DNA from: Bacillota bacterium
GTDB taxonomy: Bacteria; Bacillota; UBA4882; UBA8346
Direction of reading: 5' to 3'
Assembly (NCBI GenBank): GCA_029974635.1
Contig: JARKQY010000009.1
Coordinates: 1 to 64,000, forward strand
DNA length: 64,000 bases
Shown in pieces: positions 45,112 through 53,895 of this stretch. Numbering within the stretch: position 1 is the first letter of the stretch; every line of letters begins with the position of its first letter. The position numbers and the translations under genes were made by a program. Below the pieces are notes generated by a model that was given only the letters and a program-made list of their open reading frames with translations, was not told the DNA's origin and made no database searches.

Positions 45112-45720
45112 TTATCGTATATTAAATTTTGCAACTAATTCTTTGGCCTTTTTCCTGGTTTTCGGGCTTATACTACCGGCCGCAGTCCGGATAAAACGCG
45201 CGATCTTCTCCCGTTCTTTTTCCGCCATGCCGGCATATAACCCGTCGACCATTTCCAAAACATCATATTTCAACAATTCTTTCTGTTTCTCCGGATAATC
45301 GCAGCGTTGATCGATAGATAGAAGAATATCCAGGACATGATCCCTGATCTCAGGCTTGAAGCGAGTAATTTTAATGAGATTCCGGAGGCAGCAATGTCCC
45401 GTCATAAATTTTTCATCGTTGATATGCCGGATATAATCTTCAAAGATCCCGGAAAATAGGTTTTGGGTGTCAACCGGTATTAAATTGGCGACGATGGTCA
45501 AGGCAATATCCCGGTGATAGGAATTGGAATGACCAAGCAAAGCGGCAATCAAATTCCAATATGGGTAAAATAAATCAGGCCGTTGTTGACTGGCCTTATC
45601 GACGATATAATAACAATGATAATACACCATAATATAGCTATTCGTAACTAACTGACAAACAACCTCATCGCGCAAACCCTTGTCTTGTATCACCTGTGTG
45701 ACAAAATCATCGATATTCAC
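45112..45720 (-). CDS. HEAT-repeat-like helical protein
   Basis: 202 residues, all-helical, with HEAT-like stretches ('YWNLIAALLGHSNSYHRDIALTIVANLI', 'EKFMTGHCCLRNLIKI') and no enzyme motif. A GTG at 45718-45720 opens the protein but has no ribosome site. The same frame stays open further upstream and meets an ideal GGAGGGG site (45770-45776) with an ACG codon, not a standard start, at the expected distance (45760-45762). Function unknown; it follows the peptidase gene on the same strand and may be its partner. Confidence 0.6.
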   Translation of the reverse strand: MNIDDFVTQVIQDKGLRDEVVCQLVTNSYIMVYYHCYYIVDKASQQRPDLFYPYWNLIAALLGHSNSYHRDIALTIVANLIPVDTQNLFSGIFEDYIRHINDEKFMTGHCCLRNLIKITRFKPEIRDHVLDILLSIDQRCDYPEKQKELLKYDVLEMVDGLYAGMAEKEREKIARFIRTAAGSISPKTRKKAKELVAKFNIR

Positions 45721-45800
45721 GTTTTTATCGGAAATCTTTTGAATTAATTCTTGCTTGTCCGTGTTCCGACCCCTCCAATACCGATAAAATTACATTGATG

Positions 45801-46541
45801 TTATTTCCCGAATCGATGATACGATTGGATAAAGATCTTACCGGCTTTAACCTCCGCCAACAATCTCAATAAACCGGAGCTTCCCGCCTTGTCCAGCCAT
45901 TGTTTTACTTCGTGTTTAGCCGCAATATAATGATAAACAGCCGCATTATTATAGAATTTAAGTGGTGTATCAAAATCTTCAATACGGGATGGCATCCTGC
46001 CAATCCGTGATAGCTTAACCCATTCCGTTTCCCGGTATTTGGGACGGTCATCCAACTGCATCGCCAGTCCTTCGTCAAACCAAACGGGTATCTTGCGCCG
46101 TTTCAGCACTCCGATCCGTTTTGCCAGTTCCGCATGGCCCATTTCATGGGCAATTACATCAACATTCATCCCATTCGGCCCCAAGACAATATAAGAACCC
46201 GGCAATGAAACGTGAATCACTGCCGTACCCTGGGACGTAGTCCCATACCTGCGCAACATTTTGGGATCTTCAGTGGCGATAATCACCGGTGCGGCGGAAT
46301 AACTTCCGTATAATGCAATAACCCGGTCTTTGGCTTTTAAAACTTCCGACTGCAATCTCAGGCTTCTGGCTTCGGATAAATTGGCATCGACATAAACATG
46401 ATTCCCTATGGGTTTAAAACCAGGGGTCCAGTGAATCAACACAGAACGGACCACCGGGGCAGAAAAATAGGTTGCCGCCAAACTGATGGCAGCAAGTAAT
46501 AAATAACCGATAATACTCCGTGAATTCTTTTTGCGCTTCAT
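45801..46541 (-). CDS. Membrane-anchored zinc metallopeptidase (peptidase MA-like)
   Basis: About 246 residues: one N-terminal membrane segment, a beta-alpha extracellular domain, and a gluzincin motif HEMGH with a downstream 'WFDEGLA' Glu ligand. The ATG at 46539-46541 has GGAG 8 nt upstream; the ATG at 46559 overlaps the response-regulator stop as ATGA and is also plausible by coupling. Located directly after the sigma-54 response regulator, so it may be co-transcribed with it. Substrate unknown. Confidence 0.8.
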   Translation of the reverse strand: MKRKKNSRSIIGYLLLAAISLAATYFSAPVVRSVLIHWTPGFKPIGNHVYVDANLSEARSLRLQSEVLKAKDRVIALYGSYSAAPVIIATEDPKMLRRYGTTSQGTAVIHVSLPGSYIVLGPNGMNVDVIAHEMGHAELAKRIGVLKRRKIPVWFDEGLAMQLDDRPKYRETEWVKLSRIGRMPSRIEDFDTPLKFYNNAAVYHYIAAKHEVKQWLDKAGSSGLLRLLAEVKAGKIFIQSYHRFGK

Positions 46542-46555
46542 GATGAATACTCCGT

Positions 46556-47908
46556 TCATTTCAACTCAAACTTCTTAATCTTCTCCCGCAAGGTGTTCCG
46601 GTGAATTCCCAGGATTTCCGCGGCCTTGGTCTGGTTCCAACCAGCTTCCTCCAATATTTGAAGAATGTGTCCCCGTTCGATCTCATCCAATGAAGTAAAT
46701 TGGGCATCTCTAGGGACAGTTTTGGCGGGAGGGCCTTCCCCGGGGATCTCTTTTGGCAAGTGCTTAGCCAGTAAAACTTTGCCTTCTCCAAGCAGCACCG
46801 CCTTTTCCAGCACGTTTTTCAATTCACGGATATTGCCGGGCCACGGATATTGCAAAAGACTATCCATGGCCTCCGGAGCGACTTCGGTAAAATTCTTTTG
46901 AAACAGCAGGTTAAGCTCCCGTAAAAAATGATGGGTCAGCATGGGAATATCCGACTCGCGCTGCCGCAACGGAGCCATATAAATCGGGAACACATTGAGA
47001 CGGTAGTATAAATCTTCCCGGAACTGTTTTTGTTCCATGGCCTGTTTTAAATCCCGATTAGTAGCGGCGATGATCCGGACATCGGCTTTGAGGGTTTTAC
47101 AGCCGCCTACCCGCTCATACTCTTTTTCCTGAAGCACCCGCAATAACTTTGCCTGCATCTGCAAACTGGTATCGCCGATTTCGTCCAGGAAGAGAGTGCC
47201 GCCTTCAGCCATCTCAAACCGTCCCGGTTTCGTGGCAATCGCGCCCGTAAAAGCCCCCTTATCGTAGCCAAATAATTCGCTTTCCAATAAAGTTTCCGGT
47301 ACCGCGGCGCAATTTAGTTTTATAAAAGGTTTCTCCAACCGGGAACTGTTGTGGTGAATGGCCTGGGCTACCAATTCCTTCCCCGTGCCGCTTTCACCAC
47401 TGATCAGCACTGTTACATCGTAATTAGCAACCTTTTTGATCATTTCAAAGACTTCCTGCATTTGGGGACTTGTGCCCACAATATTCTTAAATACGAACTT
47501 CTCGTTCAAAAGACCGCGCAACTCTTTATTCTCATCGGCCAGCCGCCTCATTTGCAGTGCTTTTTGAATGATCAACCGCAGCTCATCCAGTTCAAAAGGT
47601 TTGGTAATAAAATCAAAAGCCCCTTGCTTTACAGCTTCAACCGCCGATTTTATGGTTCCATAGGCGGTCATCATGACAACCTCGGTATCCGGAGCTATCT
47701 CCTTAATCTTTGGCAAAAGCTCCAATCCGCTGCAATCAGGCATTTTCATGTCAAGCAATAACAGATCAAAGGTTCTCCGGTTTATGATATCCTTTGTTGC
47801 CACCCCGTTGACAGCGGTCTTAACCTCAAACCCGTCGGCCGTCAATACAGCCTCCAGTGTTTCCCGCATGCCCAAATCATCATCAACTATCAAGATTTTC
47901 TGTTTCAT
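46556..47908 (-). CDS. NtrC-family sigma-54 response regulator
   Basis: 450 residues with three domains: receiver (1-120, phospho-acceptor D53), AAA+ (about 140-380) and a Fis-type HTH at the C-terminus ('NQTKAAEILGIHRNTLREKI'). Walker A GESGTGKE at 171-178, the sigma-54-contacting GAFTGA at 218-223 and Walker B 'LFLDEIGD' are intact, so it should activate sigma-54 promoters. It is divergent from rpoN and the histidine kinase, its likely partner. A GAGGA site precedes the ATG. The only strong sigma-54 promoter seen nearby is at 52772, with a candidate enhancer at 52691, so the sugar transporter is its likely target. Confidence 0.95.
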   Translation of the reverse strand: MKQKILIVDDDLGMRETLEAVLTADGFEVKTAVNGVATKDIINRRTFDLLLLDMKMPDCSGLELLPKIKEIAPDTEVVMMTAYGTIKSAVEAVKQGAFDFITKPFELDELRLIIQKALQMRRLADENKELRGLLNEKFVFKNIVGTSPQMQEVFEMIKKVANYDVTVLISGESGTGKELVAQAIHHNSSRLEKPFIKLNCAAVPETLLESELFGYDKGAFTGAIATKPGRFEMAEGGTLFLDEIGDTSLQMQAKLLRVLQEKEYERVGGCKTLKADVRIIAATNRDLKQAMEQKQFREDLYYRLNVFPIYMAPLRQRESDIPMLTHHFLRELNLLFQKNFTEVAPEAMDSLLQYPWPGNIRELKNVLEKAVLLGEGKVLLAKHLPKEIPGEGPPAKTVPRDAQFTSLDEIERGHILQILEEAGWNQTKAAEILGIHRNTLREKIKKFELK

Positions 47909-48192
47909 GCCATTCCTCGAAACGCATATTGTAAAATTTTTCCAGATACAAACCGGTCATCCGCCCAGAAAGAATGAATGATTATCAAACCAGGAAAATA
48001 TACCGGATTCAGGATAAATTTTATTTCTGCATACAGCGCAGGATTACCTCTTTTATTCGGGGTAATCTTGAAGGGCTTGATCAGAACAGAATACTTAAGT
48101 TTTCTGACGATGCTCTCCGGCAGGAAAACCCGATCCATTGTAGAACAGATTCTAATAAAACTCAAAAAATTTTTAGTTTTAAAAATATCCAT
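47905..48192 (-). CDS. Possible small protein upstream of the response regulator
   Basis: An open frame of 95 codons whose stop overlaps the response-regulator start as ATGA. It has no ribosome site at its ATG and no recognised family; a shorter form from the ATG at residue 19 also lacks one. Base and codon use is not clearly unlike coding. It could be a real leader gene, or chance. The rest of the 375-bp gap 47909-48283 holds the rpoN promoter region. Confidence 0.25.
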   Translation of the reverse strand: MDIFKTKNFLSFIRICSTMDRVFLPESIVRKLKYSVLIKPFKITPNKRGNPALYAEIKFILNPVYFPGLIIIHSFWADDRFVSGKILQYAFRGMA

Positions 48193-48283
48193 ATAAAGTA
48201 CTTACGAATAATTTGCCTGCATAGATTTTGAGATGTAGGTTTTTAAAACATGTTGAGTAAAACCGGAACCCAGGGGTGGCCTA

Positions 48284-49738
48284 ATGAACCTTGAACAAAG
48301 ACCGGGTACCACTCAAATTCAAAAATTATCTTTAACCCCCGAAATGAGACAATCCTTGATAATCCTTCAACTCCCGGTGGTGGAGTTACAGGGCTATGTT
48401 TCCCAGCAAGTTATCGAGAATTGTCTTCTGGAATACGAAACTGATGCGGCCACTGGAGATAGCGAAGGGTTGTTCGCGACGGATCAACCCATAGCAGAAA
48501 GTCTTGAGAACGTCGTTCCCGGCGATCCCCTTGCGGCAGATTGGAACAACACCAACTATGGGATGGATTCCGCCCTAAAAATTTCCGAAATAAATATTAT
48601 CTCACCGGATTATGCCCAATTTAGTCTTTCTGGAGAAACCAGTCTGCGAGATTATCTATTGTTTCAGCTCCATATATCCCCGGTGACTCCCCGCCAAATG
48701 ATAATTGGGGAATACCTCATCGAAAACATAAACCATGACGGTTATCTTGCTGCTGAACCGGAGGAAACTGCGCAGAGCCTGGGAATGGATTGTGCGGAAG
48801 TGGATGCTGTGGTGCAAATCATTCAAACCTTCGAACCCCCTGGAGTGGCAGCCCGGAATCTTAGTGAATGTCTTCGTATCCAATTAATCATCCAAAAAAA
48901 TTCCTTTGAGAATCCTTTGTTACATCACCAATATGATTTGGCCTTATACATTACCGATAATCATCTATCTGAAGTTGCGGAAGGCCGAATGAAGCGTATT
49001 TTAAAGAATATCAACCAACCGATGGCTGAAGTCACCCAAGCTGTTGAGCTGATTAAACGGCTCGATCCGAAACCCGGCAGAAATTTCGGAAATAATGACA
49101 AGCCCAATTACATATTCCCCGATGTTACCGTAATAAAAAATGATCATCATTTCGTGATTGAAGTCACTGAGATTTCTCCGGTAAAACTCCAAGTGAATCA
49201 TTATTATCGTCAGCTCTTAAACCAGCAAGTCCACGCGGATTCGGAAGCCATCGATTTTTTAAAAGAGCGGTATCATAAAGCATTATGGATTATGAAATGT
49301 CTGGAACAACGGAAGAACACCCTTCACAAAATTACCGCCGCTATCGTAGAAGTTCAACAGGAATTTCTGCAAAAAGGGCTCCCTGGTTTACGGCCTTTAA
49401 CTCTGCAAAAAATCGCGGTCATGGTCGGGCTCGATGAATCAACCGTAAGCCGGGCGATTCATGGCAAATATATTTTGACGCCGCAAGGCATGTATGCTTT
49501 GAAATACTTTTTTGCTTCGGGGGTACGGTCCGAAGACGGGGCCTCCGTTTCATCCAAGAGTATTCAAAGACTCATCCGGGAAATCATCGCCGTTGAAAAT
49601 CCGGCAGCCCCCTTAAGTGATCAGCAACTGACGGAAATGCTAAATCATAAAGGGTTTCATATATCGAGGCGCACCGTTACCAAATACCGGGAAGCCATAC
49701 TGATTCCTTCTTCCAATAAGCGGCGCAAATACTTATAA
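48284..49738 (+). CDS. rpoN: RNA polymerase sigma-54 factor
   Basis: 484 residues. Gln/Leu-rich region I (about 6-48), the core-binding region and HTH, and the RpoN box RRTVTKYREA (about 462-471) that reads the -24 element. All three parts are intact, so it is functional. The site GGGGTGG is just upstream of the ATG. It is followed after 35 bp by the histidine kinase gene with no terminator, implying co-transcription. Having rpoN physically linked to a kinase, regulator and target transporter is unusual, since rpoN usually lies among unrelated genes. Confidence 0.95.
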   Translation: MNLEQRPGTTQIQKLSLTPEMRQSLIILQLPVVELQGYVSQQVIENCLLEYETDAATGDSEGLFATDQPIAESLENVVPGDPLAADWNNTNYGMDSALKISEINIISPDYAQFSLSGETSLRDYLLFQLHISPVTPRQMIIGEYLIENINHDGYLAAEPEETAQSLGMDCAEVDAVVQIIQTFEPPGVAARNLSECLRIQLIIQKNSFENPLLHHQYDLALYITDNHLSEVAEGRMKRILKNINQPMAEVTQAVELIKRLDPKPGRNFGNNDKPNYIFPDVTVIKNDHHFVIEVTEISPVKLQVNHYYRQLLNQQVHADSEAIDFLKERYHKALWIMKCLEQRKNTLHKITAAIVEVQQEFLQKGLPGLRPLTLQKIAVMVGLDESTVSRAIHGKYILTPQGMYALKYFFASGVRSEDGASVSSKSIQRLIREIIAVENPAAPLSDQQLTEMLNHKGFHISRRTVTKYREAILIPSSNKRRKYL

Positions 49739-49773
49739 AAAAAGATATTCGGAATCCGATACGGAGGTTCATT

Positions 49774-51660
49774 TTGGCTAAAAAAACTATCCCAGCGCGT
49801 TCCGCCGCTATCCGTTTCAGCTTACAGTCGCGTTTGATTCTGTATGTTATCTTATTATTGACTTTATTGATGATGGTGACGACTTATGCCGGTATTCGCA
49901 GGGAAAGCGAAGATATTTTGGGTCAGATGAAAAAGGACGGAGTTGCGCTGGCCAATTCCTATGCCTTGAGCGCCGAGAATGCCATTTTGCTAAAGGCCGG
50001 CTTGGGGCGGCTCACCGGTGAAGCCAGCCGGACCCAGGGGGTTAAATACTTAAAGATTATTGATCATCAAAAACGGATTATGGGCCATACGGACGTACTG
50101 CAAATCGGTTCTCTGGAGCTTGACCCGGTGTACGACCAAGCCTTGACAACTCCCATTACCGCAGTAGAAAAGGGGAAGAAGCCCATTACCCTGATTGACG
50201 AATCCCCCGGCCAAACCCCGATTTTCCGGGTAATTGTCCCTTTGGTAATCCTTGATCGGGTAATTGGCGTATTGGAAGTCGGCCTGGATACCACCGGCAT
50301 TTCCGAGGCGATCCGGCGTACCAATAACCAATCGTTATTGATTGCCATGGCCGCTTTTACATTGGGCGGATTATGCGTCTGGTTTTTTGCCCGCTCTTTG
50401 ACCCGGCCGATTCGGAAGCTGATGGAAGCAGTAGAAAGAGTGGCTGCAGGTGATTTAGAGCATGAAATCCGGGTTACCGGCAGGGATGAAATCGGGCATC
50501 TGGCGTTATCCTTTAATGACATGACCAGGCGTTTGAGGGAGTATACCGGTAACTTAAAGAAAACCAATGCCCAACTGGAGGCCAATGCGGCAATTATTGA
50601 TAAACTGCGCAGTTATAATGAAAATATCCTGAACAGTATCAATCCGGGGGTCCTGACCTTGGATTTGGACGGCCGGATTACCACCCTTAATCAAGCCGGA
50701 AGGAAGATACTCCAACTGGAACCGGCGGAGGTTATCGGCCGGCGGCTTGGCGATGTTTTCCCGCCGGAAAAACAGATTGGCGCTTTATTGCGATCCGCCC
50801 TTGCCGCCTTAGAGGTTTTTACCGGTCACGAAGTCATGTTCAGCGATGGCACAAAAGAAACCCGCCTAATATTCAATACTGCCCTCCTTTATGAACAAAA
50901 CATAAAGGTAGTAGGGATAGCGGCCACTTTTGAAGACATTACCGAAATGCGCCAGCTTCAAATGCGGATTCACGAATCCGAGAAACTGGCAGCCATGGGA
51001 GGGCTCGCCGTCGGAATCGCTCATGAAGTCCGGAATCCTCTCGGAGCCATAAAAACCAGCGCCCAGTTTTTAAAGGACAAGTTTGAGCCGGAGGATACCC
51101 GTTCCAAATTTCCGCAAATCATCATCCGGGAGGTGGAACGCCTTGATCAACTGGTGGAACGGATGCTGGACTTCACCCGCCCGGCGGAAAAAGATTTCCA
51201 ATACGAAGACATCCATGATTCACTGGAAAGCGTGGCGACATTGGCAGCATTAAAGGCTGATAAACAACGGCTTATTATCAGGAAAGTTTTCGGCGGAAAC
51301 ATTCCCAGGCTCTTTGTTGACGCCAAACGTCTGCAACAAGCATTCCTGAATATAATGCTGAATGCCATCGACGCCATGCCCTCGGGAGGAACTCTAACGC
51401 TGCAAACTGCTTACGATGAAGCGAAATGCCGGATAATAATTGATATCGGCGATTCGGGTGAAGGAATCCCCGCTGAGCAAGTCGCTAAAATATTCAACCC
51501 CTTCTTCACCACCCGGGTGAAAGGTACCGGCCTGGGTTTAGCCATTGTACACCAGATTATTCTAGAGCATAATGGGACAATTTCGGTCCAAAGTACTGTA
51601 GGAACAGGAACTACATTTACGATTCACTTGCCGCTCCGTGTTGAACCCAGAGTGGGTTAA
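49774..51660 (+). CDS. Sensor histidine kinase (TM-sensor-HAMP-PAS)
   Basis: 628 residues. TM1 about 20-42, an extracytoplasmic sensor of about 143 residues (43-185), TM2 about 187-206, HAMP about 207-260, PAS about 280-395, then HisKA with phospho-His H417 (GIAHEVRNPLG) and HATPase (N-box 'NIMLNAIDAM', G-boxes GDSGEGIP and GTGLGLA). The start is TTG with a GGAGG site 6 nt upstream. The sensor domain is too small for a sugar-binding protein itself, so docking of the neighbouring binding protein (51722) is an attractive idea. Cognate regulator probably the divergent NtrC-type gene. Confidence 0.92.
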   Translation: MAKKTIPARSAAIRFSLQSRLILYVILLLTLLMMVTTYAGIRRESEDILGQMKKDGVALANSYALSAENAILLKAGLGRLTGEASRTQGVKYLKIIDHQKRIMGHTDVLQIGSLELDPVYDQALTTPITAVEKGKKPITLIDESPGQTPIFRVIVPLVILDRVIGVLEVGLDTTGISEAIRRTNNQSLLIAMAAFTLGGLCVWFFARSLTRPIRKLMEAVERVAAGDLEHEIRVTGRDEIGHLALSFNDMTRRLREYTGNLKKTNAQLEANAAIIDKLRSYNENILNSINPGVLTLDLDGRITTLNQAGRKILQLEPAEVIGRRLGDVFPPEKQIGALLRSALAALEVFTGHEVMFSDGTKETRLIFNTALLYEQNIKVVGIAATFEDITEMRQLQMRIHESEKLAAMGGLAVGIAHEVRNPLGAIKTSAQFLKDKFEPEDTRSKFPQIIIREVERLDQLVERMLDFTRPAEKDFQYEDIHDSLESVATLAALKADKQRLIIRKVFGGNIPRLFVDAKRLQQAFLNIMLNAIDAMPSGGTLTLQTAYDEAKCRIIIDIGDSGEGIPAEQVAKIFNPFFTTRVKGTGLGLAIVHQIILEHNGTISVQSTVGTGTTFTIHLPLRVEPRVG

Positions 51661-51682
51661 AAAGCCACAGCCCGCTTTTTAA
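51657..51682 (+). terminator. Terminator or attenuator between kinase and binding-protein genes
   Basis: Arms TTAAAAAGC (51657-51665) and GCTTTTTAA (51674-51682) match perfectly; the stop codon of the kinase lies in the left arm. The right arm provides the T-run. With no promoter in the 39 bp before the next gene, it more likely lowers than stops transcription. Confidence 0.65.
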
Positions 51683-51721
51683 AACACACGCCAGAATAAA
51701 GGTAAGGCAGGAGGGAATGCA

Positions 51722-52633
51722 ATGCCAAATAAAAAAATTTTTGGGGGATTTTGCTTGGCTTTACTTTTCATTCATTTACTTTTTTCCGGGGAAGCCGGGG
51801 TTGCAGGTTCCGAAAAAAATATCGGGGTCATTCTTTTAACAAAGGAACACCAATTTTTTCGGGAGATGGAGGAAGGTTTAGCCGGCCTCGCCCGACAATA
51901 CAATTTGAAAGTTCAAATCGCATTCGCGGAATATGATCATAGCCGGCAGGTTGAAATAATGAATGATTTCATTGACAAAAAGGTAGATGCCCTTATTTTG
52001 GCGCCCTGTGATTCCAAGGCTATCGGGGACGCAATCCTGAAGGCCAATACAGTTGGTATTCCAGTTTTTACAGTAGATATCGCCAATCTTTCCGGAAAAG
52101 GAAAAGTTATCGCCCATATTGCCTCCGATAATTTTGAAGGCGGCCAGCAAGCGGGGCGCCTAATGGTCAAAGCCTTGAAAGGTAAGGGGAAAGTAGTTAT
52201 TATCAACCATCCCAATGTAACCTCCTGTATCGACCGGGTTAACGGTTTTCGGGAATATATTAAGGATTTTTCTGCCATTCAGATTCTGGCCGATATCCCC
52301 GCCTGGGGTCAGCGTTCCCGGGCTATGAGCATTATGGAAGACTTGCTGTTAATGATGCCTGACGTAAAAGGAGTTTACGCTATCAACGATGAATCCGCTT
52401 TAGGAGCGGCCAAAGCGCTGCAGGCCGCCGGAATGGCCGGTAAAATCGTTATTGTGGGTTACGACGGCACCCCGGAAGCCAGGAAAGCCATCGATGACGG
52501 TATCATCTTCGGTGATGTAATTCAATATCCCAAAGAAATCGCCAAATTGGCGATACAGACCGTTGCCGATTACTTTAAGGGCAAAATGGTAAAAAATTAT
52601 ATCCCGGTTAAAGTCGGAGTTTACACCCATTAA
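51722..52633 (+). CDS. Periplasmic sugar-binding protein, probable co-sensor
   Basis: 303 residues with a signal peptide (about 1-28) and the two-lobed type-I periplasmic fold of ribose/galactose-binding proteins ('DALILAPCDSKAIGDAILKA', 'IVIVGYDGTPEARKAI'). It is encoded 61 bp after the kinase, before the sigma-54 promoter, while the transporter has its own binding protein. This is the arrangement of sensory binding proteins that signal through a kinase, as TorT or ChvE do. It could instead be a second transporter binding protein. An AGGAGGG site precedes the ATG. The ligand is unknown. Confidence 0.85.
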   Translation: MPNKKIFGGFCLALLFIHLLFSGEAGVAGSEKNIGVILLTKEHQFFREMEEGLAGLARQYNLKVQIAFAEYDHSRQVEIMNDFIDKKVDALILAPCDSKAIGDAILKANTVGIPVFTVDIANLSGKGKVIAHIASDNFEGGQQAGRLMVKALKGKGKVVIINHPNVTSCIDRVNGFREYIKDFSAIQILADIPAWGQRSRAMSIMEDLLLMMPDVKGVYAINDESALGAAKALQAAGMAGKIVIVGYDGTPEARKAIDDGIIFGDVIQYPKEIAKLAIQTVADYFKGKMVKNYIPVKVGVYTH

Positions 52634-52686
52634 CGAACTATCCCAGCTGAAATGAGTTGACTGAACAATTTGTATGCATATCGTTC

Positions 52687-52716
52687 AAAAGTGCACAAAA
52701 AAAGTGCACTTTTTTT
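52687..52716 (+). terminator. Terminator that also fits an NtrC-type enhancer site
   Basis: AAAAGTGCAC and GTGCACTTTT are perfect 10-bp arms around an A7 loop, followed by TTT. This is a strong terminator for the gene ending at 52633. The same bases read GCAC-N7-GTGC (52693-52707), which matches the classical NtrC binding consensus, centred about 98 bp before the predicted sigma-54 start. One element may thus do both jobs. Confidence 0.75.
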
Positions 52717-52754
52717 ATGTAATTGACTTTTCGATTCCGTTTCCGGGATTTTCA

Positions 52755-52774
52755 ATTGGTTCTACCAATATTGG
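52755..52774. promoter_or_regulatory. Nested palindromes overlapping the -24 element
   Basis: ATTGGT-TCT-ACCAAT (52755-52769) and CCAATATTGG (52765-52774) share bases with each other; the second includes the GG of the -24 box. A repressor bound here would block sigma-54 holoenzyme. Chance is possible. Confidence 0.4.
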
Positions 52775-52787
52775 CACGATTATTGCT
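52772..52787 (+). promoter_or_regulatory. Sigma-54 (-24/-12) promoter of the sugar ABC operon
   Basis: TGGCACG (52772-52778), ATTA, TTGCT (52783-52787). This is a full match to the consensus TGGCACG-N4-TTGCW with correct GG-GC spacing. The start should be near 52798, giving a leader of about 119 nt to the ATG at 52917. No similarly good site was noticed elsewhere in intergenic DNA of this window. rpoN and an NtrC-type activator are encoded immediately upstream. Confidence 0.88.
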
Positions 52788-52916
52788 TTATTTTCATATG
52801 AGTAAAACTCAAAATTTCATTCCGGAGGTGAGGGCCGAAAATAAAGGCAAAACAGTATCCTATCTTTAATAAGCTTTGGCAACCCTATTAAAAACCAAAA
52901 AACAGGAGGATTGTTT

Positions 52917-53867
52917 ATGAAACGTTTATTCGTCGTTATGTTGGTCCTTATCGTATTGGCCAGTATGTTAACCGCCGGTTTCGCGGCTGATAAGAAGTTG
53001 ACCATCGCCGGCATCGTTTTCCAGGAAGATCAATTCATGCAGACGGTGCTTATCGGCATGAAAGATGCTGCTGATAAATATGGCGTGGAATTATTAACCG
53101 CCAATACCTCCAACCAATTAACCAAAGAGGTTAACGTAGTCCAAACTTATACCACCCGCGGCGTTGACGCCATCTGCATCACCACTTTGGATAAGAAAGG
53201 TTCCGTTCAAGCTCTAAAAGAAGCCAACGACAAGGGTATCAAAATAATCTGCTTTAATAACGCCATTGATGCTGATTTTCCGGTCTCCACCATCGCCTCC
53301 AGCAATACCGATATTGGTGCTACCTCCGGGAAAGCGTGCGCCCAATACATCAAGAGCGCCCTCAAAAAGAAGAAGACTATTAAAGTCGGGATCTGCAACT
53401 ACAAAGCCCAATTCGCCGCCGAGAGCAATCTCCGTCAAGAGGGCTTCTGGAATGAAATCAAAAATATCCCCGGCGTAAAATTGGTTGCTGAAGTATCTTC
53501 CCCGTTGGTCAACGAAGCTCAGAAAAAAGTCGGCGATATGATCACCGCCAATCCGGACCTGGATATTATCTATGGTTGCAATGACGGCGGCACTCTAGGC
53601 TCCGTACTGGCTGTCAAACAAGCCAATAAAAAGATCGCCGTGTTCGGCATCGATATCGGCAAACAACAACTTGAAATGCTGCTTGCCAAAGACCGGATCC
53701 TTCAAGCCGTCACCGGTCAGGATCCCTATAAGATCGGCTATATGAGCCTGGAATTTGCGGTAAAAGCCCTTAAAGGCGAAGATATTCCCAAGAACGTCAC
53801 CGTTCCCGGCAAACTGGCGACCCGGACTGATCCGAAAGCTTTAAGAGCCCTTCTTGACGCGCAATAA
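52917..53867 (+). CDS. Sugar ABC transporter substrate-binding protein
   Basis: 316 residues: signal peptide (about 1-23, ending GFAA) and the RbsB-like fold ('DAICITTLDKKGSVQALKEAND', 'IIYGCNDGGTLGSVLAVKQA'). An AGGAGG site lies 7 nt before the ATG; a TTG at 52911 is also open but too near that site. It is the first gene after the sigma-54 promoter and precedes the ATPase and permease genes in one operon, so it is the transport-specific binding protein. The sugar is not predictable from sequence alone; ribose, xylose, galactose or inositol types are all possible. Confidence 0.9.
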   Translation: MKRLFVVMLVLIVLASMLTAGFAADKKLTIAGIVFQEDQFMQTVLIGMKDAADKYGVELLTANTSNQLTKEVNVVQTYTTRGVDAICITTLDKKGSVQALKEANDKGIKIICFNNAIDADFPVSTIASSNTDIGATSGKACAQYIKSALKKKKTIKVGICNYKAQFAAESNLRQEGFWNEIKNIPGVKLVAEVSSPLVNEAQKKVGDMITANPDLDIIYGCNDGGTLGSVLAVKQANKKIAVFGIDIGKQQLEMLLAKDRILQAVTGQDPYKIGYMSLEFAVKALKGEDIPKNVTVPGKLATRTDPKALRALLDAQ

Positions 53868-53895
53868 TATTAAAAATAAATGAAGTGGAGCAGGG

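Noticed and set aside
52798..52869. 23-codon ORF starting exactly at the predicted sigma-54 transcript start
   Set aside because: It would be leaderless with no ribosome site and no recognisable peptide. The match with the +1 position is probably chance.
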